Positions 9,065 to 18,496 of a DNA stretch of 64,000 nt are shown here, in pieces. Position numbers and translations under genes: made by a program. This DNA is from Thalassotalea sp. (GTDB lineage Bacteria > Pseudomonadota > Gammaproteobacteria > Enterobacterales > Alteromonadaceae): NCBI GenBank assembly GCA_029237915.1, contig JAQWHD010000054.1, positions 1 to 64,000 of the forward strand, written 5' to 3'. Positions within the stretch are counted from its first letter, which is position 1, and each line of letters begins with the position of its first letter. A model generated the notes under the pieces. The model did not search any database and was not told the DNA's origin. It saw only the letters and a list, made by a program, of their open reading frames with translations.

Positions 9065-10434
9065 GCTTTAGTCTCCGCTGGTTTTACTTCCTCTTGTTGC
9101 TGCTTAGGCTCAGTTTTTTTAGATGGTTTTATCGTCGACATTTTCTTTTTAGGAGCTGCCGGCTCTTTATCTAATATAGCGCGCAGTGCTTGTTGCGAGC
9201 TTAGCGTTTGTGGGTAGTCGACATTAACAGCCATGCCTTTAAGCTCTGCAAGTCGAGCATTAAACTGCTGAGTTTGTTGTGCTGTCATATCAAAGTACAA
9301 GCTTAACCACTGCTGAATATTAGTAATTGAAGCTTTGTATAGTTCGCTATCTCTGTTACTGGCAGCCCACTGTACTTGTTGTATTTTTAAATCTAAATTG
9401 TGGTAAAGATTTTGCTGAAATTTTGGCTCCATTAATGGCTCAACATTTCCGGTACGGCGGCGCACCGTGATGAATTGTTCTTTAAGTCTGGTCCATGTTT
9501 TCGCTAAGTTAGCTTGCCAATCATTTATGTCATTAGATAATGCAGTACTCTCTTGTATTTCGACGACTTCAGGCAGAGAAACCTCGACAATTGGTAGGCT
9601 TTTAATTTGTTTAGCTAAGCCCATAAACGTCATGATGATTTCATCCGTTTTCAATGGTGCTAATAATTTCAGCTGTTCGATGTCGTTATGTAATGACTGA
9701 CGAACTGGCATTAACCTTGGATCTTTTAAATCGGCTAGGCGACGATCCGCATCTTGCATTAATGAGATCGCCGTTTTAGTATCTTTCTCTAACCATAAAA
9801 CTCGGCCAGCCATACGCACTAAATACTCAGCTTCGGTGACTTGCCAGTTATTTGGTTGACGCTCTAAAATTAGTGTTATTTCTTGTTCTAGCTCGGCAAT
9901 GCGGCTGCCGCTGCGTTTTTCAACTTCAGCAATCATTTGACTAGCTTGCTGCTGAGATTGGGTTTGTAAGCTACTAATCTGCTTTTGTAAGTGGCGGTCT
10001 AATTGCTCGATATTTGCTTGAATTTTACTATCAACTGTTTTTGCATATTCGGCATCAAGTTGAAGTTGCCACCAATAATGACCGCCAACACCTGCGCCAG
10101 CAGTTAAAGCCAGTAAAACCGCAAAAACAGCTGTCTTGGATAGCTTTTGTTTGCCGTTAGAATTTGTGCTGTCGCTTCTGCTTGTGCTGGTCTTTTTAGG
10201 TTTAGACGGGGCAGCTGGTTTTGTACTACTAGTTTTGCTAGCCGATGCCGTGGTTTTATCTTTACTACCAAGTTTCGCTTGCGCCGCTATTTTAGTTGCT
10301 TGTGCAGCAGTGATTTTAGGCTGAGCTGTGCTGGACTGAGTACTATTTTTTTCGGAAGTTTTTGCCGATTCAGCAGCTTTACTGGCAACTTTATCTATAT
10401 CATTACTGGCTTTTTTATTGTCTTTATCGGTCAT
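9061..10434 (-). CDS. hemX: HemX, membrane-anchored coiled-coil protein of the haem operon
   Basis: The chosen start (ATG at 10434, MTDKDNKK) gives 457 residues and overlaps the end of hemD by 11 bases; an in-frame ATG at 10506 would add 24 residues of hemD-overlapping sequence and is less likely. The first 100 residues are low-complexity Ala/Lys/Ser/Thr, followed by one membrane helix (about residues 103-122), then a coiled coil rich in Gln (DRHLQKQISSLQTQSQQQAS) and the conserved EAEYLVRMAGRVLWLEKD block. There is no SAM-binding methyltransferase domain, although family members are often labelled uroporphyrinogen III methyltransferase. The exact function is not known. The C-terminus is again Lys/Pro/Glu rich. 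Confidence 0.92.
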   Translation of the reverse strand: MTDKDNKKASNDIDKVASKAAESAKTSEKNSTQSSTAQPKITAAQATKIAAQAKLGSKDKTTASASKTSSTKPAAPSKPKKTSTSRSDSTNSNGKQKLSKTAVFAVLLALTAGAGVGGHYWWQLQLDAEYAKTVDSKIQANIEQLDRHLQKQISSLQTQSQQQASQMIAEVEKRSGSRIAELEQEITLILERQPNNWQVTEAEYLVRMAGRVLWLEKDTKTAISLMQDADRRLADLKDPRLMPVRQSLHNDIEQLKLLAPLKTDEIIMTFMGLAKQIKSLPIVEVSLPEVVEIQESTALSNDINDWQANLAKTWTRLKEQFITVRRRTGNVEPLMEPKFQQNLYHNLDLKIQQVQWAASNRDSELYKASITNIQQWLSLYFDMTAQQTQQFNARLAELKGMAVNVDYPQTLSSQQALRAILDKEPAAPKKKMSTIKPSKKTEPKQQQEEVKPAETKA

Positions 10435-11188
10435 AATCCACTTCCATTGACCAGGCTGAATTTGTAATTGCCTGATATATTTTAAAATTGTTTGCCCCTT
10501 GGGCATTAATTACATTTTCTAGCCCTAACGCTCTGGCGTTAGTTTCAATACGAGCGCTTGCAACTATCCATAAACACTGTTTTAGCCATTTGTGCTGCTT
10601 TACGTATTGATTTAATTGCATAAGTAATTCATTGCTAGTGATCACAATACAATTAATTTGCGCTTTTCGCCATTGTTCAATTGTATGCATTTGATCTAAG
10701 TTTAGCCAACAGCGTTGATATATTTCATTATAGGCAATATTGGCCCCACGAAGTTCCAATTGCTGTTTTAAATATTCACGCCCGCCATTGCCTCGCACTA
10801 TAAGTATAGGCATATCTGCAACGTTACTAAGCTCAATTAAATTTAATAAGCCTTCACTGGTGTGTTCTTGTGGCACTATCACCTGATCTATGTCTGCTAA
10901 ATGTAATGCATTTTTAGTGGCATCTCCCACTGCAATAACTTGCTTAACTTGGCGTAAATCATCTCTGGATATTACAGAAAGTGCGTACTCAACGGCTGCT
11001 TGGCTGATGAATATTATAGTATGAATGTTGCTAACTTGCTGTTTTAAAAGAGAATGGTCTTTGCCTGATTGATAGGCGAATAAAGGGGTGATCACAATGT
11101 TATTAGCCAAAGGGGTTAAGTCTTTGGCTAATTTTTGTGACTTTTCTAATGGTCTGGTAAGTAAAATATTTAAATTATTTTTGCTCAT
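10424..11188 (-). CDS. hemD: Uroporphyrinogen-III synthase
   Basis: HemD closes hydroxymethylbilane, with inversion of ring D, to uroporphyrinogen III. The 254-residue product has the expected length and family-type segments: [11 protein letters not shown] at the N-terminus, [13 protein letters not shown] at about 60, [12 protein letters not shown] at about 85, [13 protein letters not shown] at about 130 and [13 protein letters not shown] at about 180. HemD is weakly conserved, so the operon position matters: it starts inside the last 14 bases of hemC and runs into hemX. It acts in the cytosol directly on the HemC product. Confidence 0.95.
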   Translation of the reverse strand: MSKNNLNILLTRPLEKSQKLAKDLTPLANNIVITPLFAYQSGKDHSLLKQQVSNIHTIIFISQAAVEYALSVISRDDLRQVKQVIAVGDATKNALHLADIDQVIVPQEHTSEGLLNLIELSNVADMPILIVRGNGGREYLKQQLELRGANIAYNEIYQRCWLNLDQMHTIEQWRKAQINCIVITSNELLMQLNQYVKQHKWLKQCLWIVASARIETNARALGLENVINAQGANNFKIYQAITNSAWSMEVDYDR

Positions 11189-12110
11189 ATACCTGTTTTA
11201 AAATGTCGTTAGCACCTAAATCTAAAAGTTGCTGTGCAAGCACAGTACCTAATGCTTCAGTGTCACTGGCTAAGTTACCAGAAATTTCGCTATGTAAAAT
11301 AGTGCTGCCATCAATGGCGCCAACTAAACCACGAATATGAAGTTGTTCGTTATTGATAACAGCATAGCTGCCAATAGGTACCTGACAACCACCTTCAAGT
11401 GCACGATTCATTGCGCGTTCAGCTAATACTCGCACACGAGTTTCTTTATGCTCAAGTGGTGCTAGTAAAGATTTAATACGCTCATCATCAATACGGCACT
11501 CAATACCAACCGCACCTTGACCATTTGCTGGTAGCATAACTTCCGGTGCAATAAACTCACGAATACGCTCTGGCATTTCTAAGCGAATTAAACCTGCTGC
11601 GGCAAGAATAATTGCGTCGTATTGACCGTCATCTAATTTTGCTAAACGAGTATTTACATTACCACGTAAATCACGGATATCTAGATCTGGACGTAACGCT
11701 TTGATTTGACATTGACGGCGTAAACTCGATGTACCAACAACTGCGCCTTGTGGTAAGTCGGCTAGGCTAGCAATCGTATTTGATACAAATGCATCTCGAG
11801 GGTCTTCGCGCTCACAAATAACCTCTAAGCCTAAGCCTTCTGGAAATTCTACTGGCACATCTTTCATAGAATGAACGGCAATATCAGCTCGACCTTCAAG
11901 CATAGCAACTTCTAATTCTTTAACGAATAAACCTTTACCGCCAACTTTTGACAATGGCGAATCAAGAATAATGTCGCCTTTTGTTACCATAGGGACTAGC
12001 TCAACTGTTAAGCTAGGATGAAACTTTTCAAGTTCAGCTTTAACAAATTCAGCTTGCCATAATGCTAGGGCACTTTTTCGAGTTGCTATTTTTAAGGTTT
12101 GTTCTGTCAT
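11175..12110 (-). CDS. hemC: Hydroxymethylbilane synthase (porphobilinogen deaminase)
   Basis: HemC joins four porphobilinogens into hydroxymethylbilane. The 311-residue product has the N-terminal [15 protein letters not shown], the active-site region HSMKDVP at about 80, the arginine cluster [11 protein letters not shown] at about 125 and the cofactor loop [12 protein letters not shown] with Cys242, the residue that carries the dipyrromethane in E. coli. It is the first gene of hemC-hemD-hemX-hemY. The ribosome site is weak (GAGAATAAC before the ATG), and four copies of an 8-bp AT-rich repeat lie 11 bases upstream of the start. Confidence 0.98.
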   Translation of the reverse strand: MTEQTLKIATRKSALALWQAEFVKAELEKFHPSLTVELVPMVTKGDIILDSPLSKVGGKGLFVKELEVAMLEGRADIAVHSMKDVPVEFPEGLGLEVICEREDPRDAFVSNTIASLADLPQGAVVGTSSLRRQCQIKALRPDLDIRDLRGNVNTRLAKLDDGQYDAIILAAAGLIRLEMPERIREFIAPEVMLPANGQGAVGIECRIDDERIKSLLAPLEHKETRVRVLAERAMNRALEGGCQVPIGSYAVINNEQLHIRGLVGAIDGSTILHSEISGNLASDTEALGTVLAQQLLDLGANDILKQVYEQK

Positions 12111-12120
12111 GTTATTCTCG

Positions 12121-12152
12121 TTTTCAATTTTTCAATTTTTCAATTTTTCAAT
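12121..12152. repeat. Tandem repeat (TTTTCAAT)x4 in the hemC leader
   Basis: Four perfect head-to-tail copies of TTTTCAAT, followed by a partial fifth copy (TTTTAAG), fill the gap between cyaY and hemC, starting 11 bases before the hemC start codon. Eight is not a multiple of three, but the repeat is outside coding sequence, so copy changes would alter leader length or promoter spacing. Confidence 0.95.
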
Positions 12153-12198
12153 TTTTAAGTCGTAATTTACTCTTTAGACTAAGCTTATGGAAAAAGTA

Positions 12199-12516
12199 TT
12201 ATGCGCTTAACGTCAGTTCTTCACCAGCTTGTTTACTTACCGCTTTGGATATAAACAGCCAAAATTCGTCAGTGCCACGCTTATCTGTCCACTGCTCATT
12301 CTCATAAGCGAAATGGTGACCATTAAATTTTGTCGCCACCCAAATTTCATGTAAAGGTGCTTGCTTATTAATAATGATTTTAGTGCCATTAAGAAATGTT
12401 AAAGTTAATAAGCCGCTAGTACTTTCAAAATCAATGTCTACACCACAATCTTCAATTGCTTCTTCAACCGCTAATAATAGGTCTTCTGCTATTTGGTCGT
12501 ATTGACTGTCGTTCAT
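12199..12516 (-). CDS. cyaY: Frataxin-like iron-binding protein CyaY
   Basis: The 105-residue product matches bacterial frataxin in full length: an acidic first helix (SQYDQIAEDLLLAVEEAIED), then LTLTFLNGTKIIINKQAPLHEIW and the conserved WVATKFNGHHFAY. CyaY binds iron through the acidic helix and modulates iron-sulfur assembly on IscS-IscU. It lies upstream of and in line with the haem operon, 88 bases before hemC, and divergent from lptM, as in many gammaproteobacteria, where cyaA often follows; cyaA is not in the window. Confidence 0.97.
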   Translation of the reverse strand: MNDSQYDQIAEDLLLAVEEAIEDCGVDIDFESTSGLLTLTFLNGTKIIINKQAPLHEIWVATKFNGHHFAYENEQWTDKRGTDEFWLFISKAVSKQAGEELTLSA

Positions 12517-12644
12517 TTTTTAGCCTTTTCATCTGGCATTTATTAAAGAATGGTTATTTCTTGTAATAAATGGCTGTAACAACTTGGTATTTATAGTTCT
12601 GCATGCGATTATAAAGCTACTAGCCATTTAATGCGATCAATAAA

Positions 12645-12803
12645 ATGCTTAATAAAAAACTGTTACTTGTTGTATTATCTACACTGCTTTGCTCAATTGT
12701 TGGCTGCGGGCAAAAAGGGCCGCTTTATGAAGAGCCTTCAGCGCCAGAAAATCAAGAAAAATCAAGCCCTCAACAGGCAGATGAAAAAAGTATAGAACAA
12801 TAA
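12645..12803 (+). CDS. lptM: LPS-assembly lipoprotein LptM (YifL)
   Basis: This 52-residue ORF has a signal sequence (MLNKKLLLVVLSTLLCS) with a lipobox IVG-Cys at Cys21, followed by GQKGPLY, the signature of the YifL/LptM family. The tail is short and Gln/Glu/Ser rich. LptM is an outer-membrane lipoprotein that assists oxidative maturation of the LptD-LptE translocon in E. coli. Its place between cyaY and lysA-dapF is the canonical one. An ATG at 12631 is in another frame. This gene and its spacers account for the 340-base stretch between cyaY and lysA. Confidence 0.92.
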   Translation: MLNKKLLLVVLSTLLCSIVGCGQKGPLYEEPSAPENQEKSSPQQADEKSIEQ

Positions 12804-12854
12804 TTATCAGGCTTAACCTTTAGAAGTTAAATCGTAAAATATCAGGAACCCGCA

Positions 12855-14102
12855 GTGGATTTTTTTAACCGTAACAATGAATCATTATTTGCTGAGCAAT
12901 GTTCAGTAACCGAATTGGCAAAATTATATGGTACGCCATTATATATATATTCAAGGGCGACTATTGAGCGTCATTGGCATGCATTTAACGATGCAGCAAA
13001 AGATAGAAAACATTTGATTTGTTATGCAGTAAAGGCAAGTTCAAATATTGCTATTTTAAATGTTATGGCACGCCTTGGTTCTGGATTTGATATTGTTTCA
13101 AAAGGTGAGTTAGCGCGAGTAATTAAAGCCGGTGGCGATCCTAAAAAAGTAGTGTTTTCTGGTGTAGGAAAAACAGCCGATGAAATTCAGTACGCACTTG
13201 AGCATGAAATTAAATGTTTTAATGTTGAGTCTGAAGCCGAATTAACACGTATTAATGATGTTGCTAAAAGTCTTGGTAAACAAGCGCCAATTTCAATGCG
13301 GGTTAACCCCGATGTTGATGCCGGAACACATCCTTATATCTCAACTGGTTTAAAAGATAATAAATTTGGTATTCCAATAGATAATGCAGTAAGCATATAT
13401 AAAAAAGCAGCCGCTATGTCTAACTTAGTTGTTAAAGGCGTGGATTGTCATATTGGTTCACAACTTACCGAAGTTAAACCCTTTTTAGATGCGTTAGATC
13501 GAGTGTTAATCCTTGTCGATGCCTTAAAAGCTGAAGGTATTGTACTGAGTCATCTTGATGTTGGTGGTGGTTTAGGTGTGCCGTATCAAGGGGAAGAGCC
13601 GCCACACCCAAGTGAATATGCGAAAGCTATTGCAGATAAAATGCAAGGTTACGATCTTGAATTAATATACGAACCAGGTCGCGCCATTATGGCCAATGCG
13701 GGTATTCTAGTAACCGAAGTTGAATTCTTAAAAGCTAACGAAGATAAGCATTTTGCTATTGTTGATGCAGCAATGAATGACTTAATTCGTCCCGCTCTTT
13801 ATCAAGCTTGGCAAAATATTGTGCCGGTAGAAATTAATCATGATGCACCTACTCGTAACTTTGATGTTGTGGGTCCTGTTTGTGAAACTGGCGACTTTTT
13901 AGGTAAAGATCGTGAACTTGCAATTGCAGCCGGCGATTTACTAGCTGTGCGCAGTGCTGGTGCTTATGGCTTTACCATGAGTTCAAATTATAATTCACGG
14001 CCACGAGTGGCTGAAGTTATGGTTGATGGTGAGCAATCTCACTTAATTCGTCAGCGTGAAAGTCTTGAGTCATTATGGCAAGGCGAAGCTGTTTTACCAT
14101 AA
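12855..14102 (+). CDS. lysA: Diaminopimelate decarboxylase
   Basis: LysA converts meso-diaminopimelate to L-lysine with PLP. The 415-residue product has the PLP lysine in CYAVKASSN (Lys60), the glycine loop HLDVGGGLGVPYQGE and the C-terminal active-site motif GPVCETGDFLGKDREL. The start is GTG with AGGAA about 7 bases ahead. It is followed after 45 bases by dapF, the preceding step in the pathway, so lysA and dapF are probably one transcript. Confidence 0.98.
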   Translation: MDFFNRNNESLFAEQCSVTELAKLYGTPLYIYSRATIERHWHAFNDAAKDRKHLICYAVKASSNIAILNVMARLGSGFDIVSKGELARVIKAGGDPKKVVFSGVGKTADEIQYALEHEIKCFNVESEAELTRINDVAKSLGKQAPISMRVNPDVDAGTHPYISTGLKDNKFGIPIDNAVSIYKKAAAMSNLVVKGVDCHIGSQLTEVKPFLDALDRVLILVDALKAEGIVLSHLDVGGGLGVPYQGEEPPHPSEYAKAIADKMQGYDLELIYEPGRAIMANAGILVTEVEFLKANEDKHFAIVDAAMNDLIRPALYQAWQNIVPVEINHDAPTRNFDVVGPVCETGDFLGKDRELAIAAGDLLAVRSAGAYGFTMSSNYNSRPRVAEVMVDGEQSHLIRQRESLESLWQGEAVLP

Positions 14103-14147
14103 CGCTTACAAAATTAATAACAATGCCACTAAATTAGAAGTACAGCT

Positions 14148-14978
14148 ATGTTAATGAACTTTTCTAAAATGCACGGTTTGGGTAATGACTTTTTAGTCTT
14201 AGACAATGTTACCCAAAACATTTTTTTATCTAATGAGCAGATCCGCAAACTCGCGGACCGCAACTTTGGCGTGGGCTTTGATCAGCTATTGGTGGTTGAG
14301 CCACCTTATGATCCGGACTTAGACTTTCATTATCGAATTTACAATGCCGATGGCAGTGAAGTAATGCAATGTGGCAATGGCGCTCGTTGTTTTGCTCGTT
14401 TTGTGAAGATGAAAGGTTTAACCAATAAAAATAAAATTAAGGTATCAACGGGTGCAGGCAAAATGACTTTGCACATTGAACGTGATGAACAAATTACCGT
14501 GACTATGCCTGTGCCACAATTTGAGCCAAATAAAATTCCATTTACCGCGCAAAAGCAAGAAGGTACTTACATTCTTCGTACTGAAGAGCAAACTGTGCTT
14601 TGTGGTACGGTATCTATGGGCAACCCTCATTGCGTGTTAACCGTAGATTCGGCAGTTGAAGCACCAGTTGCAGCTCTTGGTAAATTACTAGCAACGCATG
14701 AACGTTTTCCTGAAGGTGCTAATGTTGGCTTTATGGAAGTTGTTTCACCTAAATATATAAAATTACGCGTATATGAACGCGGTGCTTCAGAAACGCTTGC
14801 TTGTGGAAGTGGCGCTTGTGGTGCTGTTGTCATTGGTATTATGCAGAAAAAATTAGCCAATAACGTTACCGTTGAATTACCAGGCGGAAAATTAAAAATT
14901 TATTGGAAAGGCCCAGGGAACCCAGTAAAAATGACTGGTCCTGCAGAACATGTTTTTGATGGACAAATACACTTATGA
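14148..14978 (+). CDS. dapF: Diaminopimelate epimerase
   Basis: DapF interconverts LL- and meso-diaminopimelate without cofactor, using two cysteines. Both are present: MQCGNGARC (Cys75) and [11 protein letters not shown] (Cys219). Product length is 276 from this ATG. The ATG at 14154 would give numbering identical to E. coli (Cys73 and Cys217), but AGAAG sits 7 bases before 14148, so the true start is open between the two. The stop overlaps the start of the next gene (ATGA), indicating translational coupling. Confidence 0.98.
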   Translation: MLMNFSKMHGLGNDFLVLDNVTQNIFLSNEQIRKLADRNFGVGFDQLLVVEPPYDPDLDFHYRIYNADGSEVMQCGNGARCFARFVKMKGLTNKNKIKVSTGAGKMTLHIERDEQITVTMPVPQFEPNKIPFTAQKQEGTYILRTEEQTVLCGTVSMGNPHCVLTVDSAVEAPVAALGKLLATHERFPEGANVGFMEVVSPKYIKLRVYERGASETLACGSGACGAVVIGIMQKKLANNVTVELPGGKLKIYWKGPGNPVKMTGPAEHVFDGQIHL

Positions 14979-15679
14979 TCGATGATAAAAACCTTGAAGT
15001 AGAAGTTGATGAAATGAGCTTGTTAAATGATGAGCTAGTAATTACTTACTTACAAGACAACCCTAATTTTTTCAATAATCACCCTAAGTTATTAACCTCG
15101 CTGCGTTTAGCGGATAGTAATCGTGGTGTGGTATCTCTAGTTGAGCGTCAGCAACAAGTACAACGTCAAAAGACACAGTTACTTGAAGAAGAAATAACTC
15201 AGTTACTGTCGGTTGCTAGCTACAATGAACAGTTATTTACGGTTTATAATGACTTGTACTTAAACCTAATTGAAAGTCCTGATTTATCTCACTTTTTAAC
15301 GTGTTTAAGTGATACTACAACTCAACTTTTAAATCTTGCATCATTCAAGCTTTATTTAACAAACAAAGACTTTGAAATTGGCCATGAGTCAATTGTTAAA
15401 GGCGACTGTAGCGACATTATTAGTAAACGTTTTGAAAAAAACGATTACTATTTTGGTCGTATTCAGCAGTCTGAAAAAGACGCTATCTTTGCAGATCAAG
15501 AAGTTGGTTCAGTTGTATTAGTACAACTTAGTGAAGGTGATGAGTGCCTTGGTTTTATCGCCATTAGCTCGAATGATGCAGAGCACTTTACGCCATCTAT
15601 GGATACCTTATTGCTAAACCAATTTCGCACGTTAACTGCTAAACTATTAATACAACAGTTATTAAAAATAGGCCTGTAA
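14975..15679 (+). CDS. yigA: DUF484 family protein (YigA)
   Basis: The 234-residue product starts with an acidic region, then [19 protein letters not shown], the signature opening of DUF484, a coiled-coil stretch ([19 protein letters not shown]) and a C-terminal GAF-like half with [18 protein letters not shown]484 proteins are soluble, have a GAF-like fold and have no settled function. The position after dapF is conserved in gammaproteobacteria. In that order xerC follows; here yigB follows 1 base after the stop. Confidence 0.93.
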   Translation: MIDDKNLEVEVDEMSLLNDELVITYLQDNPNFFNNHPKLLTSLRLADSNRGVVSLVERQQQVQRQKTQLLEEEITQLLSVASYNEQLFTVYNDLYLNLIESPDLSHFLTCLSDTTTQLLNLASFKLYLTNKDFEIGHESIVKGDCSDIISKRFEKNDYYFGRIQQSEKDAIFADQEVGSVVLVQLSEGDECLGFIAISSNDAEHFTPSMDTLLLNQFRTLTAKLLIQQLLKIGL

Positions 15680-15680
15680 G

Positions 15681-16394
15681 GTGAAATTTTATCGAAGGAT
15701 GTCATCATTTAAAGCCATAAGCTTTGACTTAGATGACACCCTTTATGATAACTTCCCAGTTATCAGTAAAGCAGAAAAAGAACTGCAACAGTTCTTAATT
15801 AGCACTGCGCCAGAATGTGCCAACCTTGGTGCTGACTTTTGGTGGCAACATCGTAACGTCTGTTTATCTAATCAACCAGAGCTGTGTCACGATGTTACTG
15901 CATTACGTTTAGCGTGCATGCAAGCGGGCATTGAACAGTTAGGTTACTCAGCCGCTGTTGCTAGAGATAAAGCCCAACAAGCTTTTCAATTTTTTCTTTC
16001 TCATCGCAATAACTTATCAGTACCAAAGTCGGTAACGTCTTTGCTGGATAAGTTAAAGCAGAAGTATCCGCTGGTTGCTATTTCCAATGGCAATGTCGGG
16101 ATTGATGAGATTGGTATAGGTCAGTATTTTCAGCACAGCTATTTTGCTGGTGCGGGAAATTTGCAGAAACCTGAAAATGACATGTTCATCCAAGCATGCC
16201 AGCAATTAAATATTAAACCTAGTGAATTACTGCATATTGGTGATTGTACTCATGCCGATATTTACGGCGCACAATCGGCTGGTTGCCAAACCATTTGGGT
16301 AAATAATGATGAATTCGGTATTAAGAAAAAGCCTCTTAAAGTACTACCTACGGCAGAATTTGACTGCGTAGAGCAATTGGCTATCTTCCTGTAA
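15681..16394 (+). CDS. yigB: HAD phosphatase YigB (5-amino-6-(5-phosphoribitylamino)uracil phosphatase type)
   Basis: The product is 237 residues from a GTG start. The first residues MKFYR match the E. coli YigB opening (MRFYR), which supports this start over the ATG at 15699. HAD motif I is SFDLDDTLYDN, motif II SNGNVGIDE, motif III near KPENDMF, and motif IV HIGDCTHADIYGA. In E. coli YigB is one of the phosphatases that dephosphorylate the riboflavin intermediate. The start lies 1 base after the yigA stop, where xerC would be expected. TAAGGTG at the yigA stop overlaps the start region. Confidence 0.93.
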   Translation: MKFYRRMSSFKAISFDLDDTLYDNFPVISKAEKELQQFLISTAPECANLGADFWWQHRNVCLSNQPELCHDVTALRLACMQAGIEQLGYSAAVARDKAQQAFQFFLSHRNNLSVPKSVTSLLDKLKQKYPLVAISNGNVGIDEIGIGQYFQHSYFAGAGNLQKPENDMFIQACQQLNIKPSELLHIGDCTHADIYGAQSAGCQTIWVNNDEFGIKKKPLKVLPTAEFDCVEQLAIFL

Positions 16395-16458
16395 ATCACT
16401 TCCTTGTACATTTGTATGATCCAAGTTAATATCAATTAAAACAATATATTAAACATGG

Positions 16459-18378
16459 ATGCTTATGTTAAGAATAACAATAAAATTTATACTTCTGTCA
16501 TTATTAATTACTTCTCAATTTTCATTTTCCACACAATTACCCTTGAAAGCCTTTGCTGGTAGACCCGATGTGGATTCGGTTACTTTATCACCTGATGGTA
16601 AGAAAGTAGCTTCACTGGTTAATGTAGATACGCCGGATAAAACAGGCACTGTTATTAGTGTTTTCTATGTCGATTCTGGTAAACAAGATTATGTACTCTT
16701 CACTGATAACAGTAAGTTTACCTTGTTAGATTTAACGTGGGCAAATGATAATATTTTACTTGCTGATACCAAATACCCGTTTTCTCGGCAAGGCACTCCC
16801 GTGACCGAAACTCGTTTAATTAAAATTGATATAACGAGCAAAAAAATGAGTAGCGTTATACCTAGTAGCGTAATGAAAAGGCTTAAATATATTCCAAATG
16901 TTCAGAATGATGTTATAGATTATTTAGAAGGTGATGATAATCACCTGCTTTTATCTTTAAGTGGTTTTAGCCATACCGGAGAACCAACTATATTTAAGAT
17001 AAATCTGGATGGAGAGGGAAAAAGCTCGGTTTATCAAGCAAATAAAAAACATTATGTTGACTGGTTAACCGACGTTCAAAATACTATCCGTATTGGGATA
17101 TACAGAAATAAAGATCAATATAAAGTAATGGAACGCAAAAGTGACGAGGATGATTTAAGAGAGCTTTGGTCGTTTGATGCCTTTAGCGCTGAGGAAGCTT
17201 GGCCTTTAGGGTTTTCAGTCGACCCAAATATACTTTATGTAAGCGCGTTGCATGCAGGTAAAACAGCCGTATTCACTGTCGATTTAAAAGATCCTAAACT
17301 AGCAAAAACCTTAGTTCATCATAATGAAAGTTATGATGTGTCAACGTCTATTAGAAGATAGGTTGGTACCGGTAAAGTGATTGGTGTAGGTAATACATTC
17401 TGGGATAAAAGCTATAACAGTTTAAAAAGAAGTATAGACAAAGCTATCCCTGATTATGAAAACTATTTTTTAGGCTTTAGTAAAGATGGCAATACGTACC
17501 TAACCTTATCAACTAGCGCTACAGAGCCAGGCATATATTTGCTAGGTAACAGAGCTAAAAAATCACTTAATCCAGTGGCTTATCGTTATAATACATTAAC
17601 CCCTGATGTCTTAAGTGCTAAACAACGGATCAGTTATGACGCTCGAGATGGTCTAACTATAGAGGGTTACTTAACATTACCTAAAACAGGTGAAGGTAAA
17701 AATTTACCTACAATTATTTTTCCTCATGGTGGTCCAATTAGCTTTGAAGGTTCAGGCTTCGATTACTGGAGCCAATTTTTTGCACCTCGTGGATATGCTG
17801 TGCTACAAATGGATTTTAGAGGCTCGTCTGGTTATGGCTTTGATTTTATGCAACAAGGAATAGCTAGTTGGGGACAATCGATGCAAGATGATGTTGAAGA
17901 TGGCACTCGCTGGTTAATATCTCAAGGTGTTGCTGACCCAGATAAAATTTGTATATTAGGTGCAAGTTACGGTGGATACGCTGCATTAATGGGGGCGATT
18001 AAAACACCAGACCTCTATCAATGTGCAGTGAGTTTTGCTGGTGTTTCAGATGTGGAGTTTTTAGTTAAATCAAAACGACGATTCACTAATTACGATATTG
18101 TTAAAAAACAAATTGGTGATGACTTTGATTTACTGAAAGCTAATTCTCCATTAACGCATGCTGAAAAAATTAAGATTCCTGTATTGCTCATGCATGGTGC
18201 AAAAGATCGTGTGGTTAGAGTTCAACATAGTGATGATATGTATGACGAATTAAAGCGAGCAAAAAAACAAGTAACCTACATCGAACTTGATAAAGGCGAT
18301 CATTACTTAAGTAATGCCAATGATCGTTTAAAAGTTTTTCAAGCGATGGAAGAATTTTTAGCTGAGCAGTTGTTATAA
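16459..18378 (+). pseudogene. S9 family peptidase (prolyl oligopeptidase type), interrupted by an in-frame TAG
   Basis: Two reading frames in the same phase (16459-17361 and 17377-18378) together form one secreted S9 peptidase of about 640 residues. The first part has a signal peptide (MLRITIKFILLSLLITSQF) and a propeller domain beginning DSVTLSPDGKKVASL. A single TAG at 17359-17361 breaks it; the sequence resumes directly with VGTGKVIGVGN, so there is no frameshift. The second part holds the whole hydrolase domain with all triad residues: GASYGGYAAL (Ser), HGAKDRVVR (Asp), KGDHYLS (His). It also has a GTG (17377) that could restart translation, but no good ribosome site. It is either a recent pseudogene, a readthrough case or a sequencing error. 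Confidence 0.85.
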
Positions 18379-18496
18379 AAACAAAGTAAGGCGGGGGGGA
18401 TCTGTCTTTTTTAAATGTGTTTCTGTCGAATTAACTTTGCACTTAAAAGTAATTAAGGCTATATACATAGCAAACAAAATTAAACTTGGGAAAAGT

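Noticed and set aside
10136-10467. Plus-strand frames opposite hemX
   Set aside because: They are shadows of the low-complexity Ala/Lys/Ser region of hemX, with Cys-rich nonsense composition.
10434-10506. Longer HemX starting at 10506
   Set aside because: It would overlap hemD by more than 80 bases and adds residues without family resemblance; the ATG at 10434 fits the usual short overlap.
17377-18378. Treating the second S9 fragment as an independent gene
   Set aside because: It is in phase with the first fragment, lacks a signal peptide and SD, and begins in the middle of the propeller domain, so a broken single gene explains it better.
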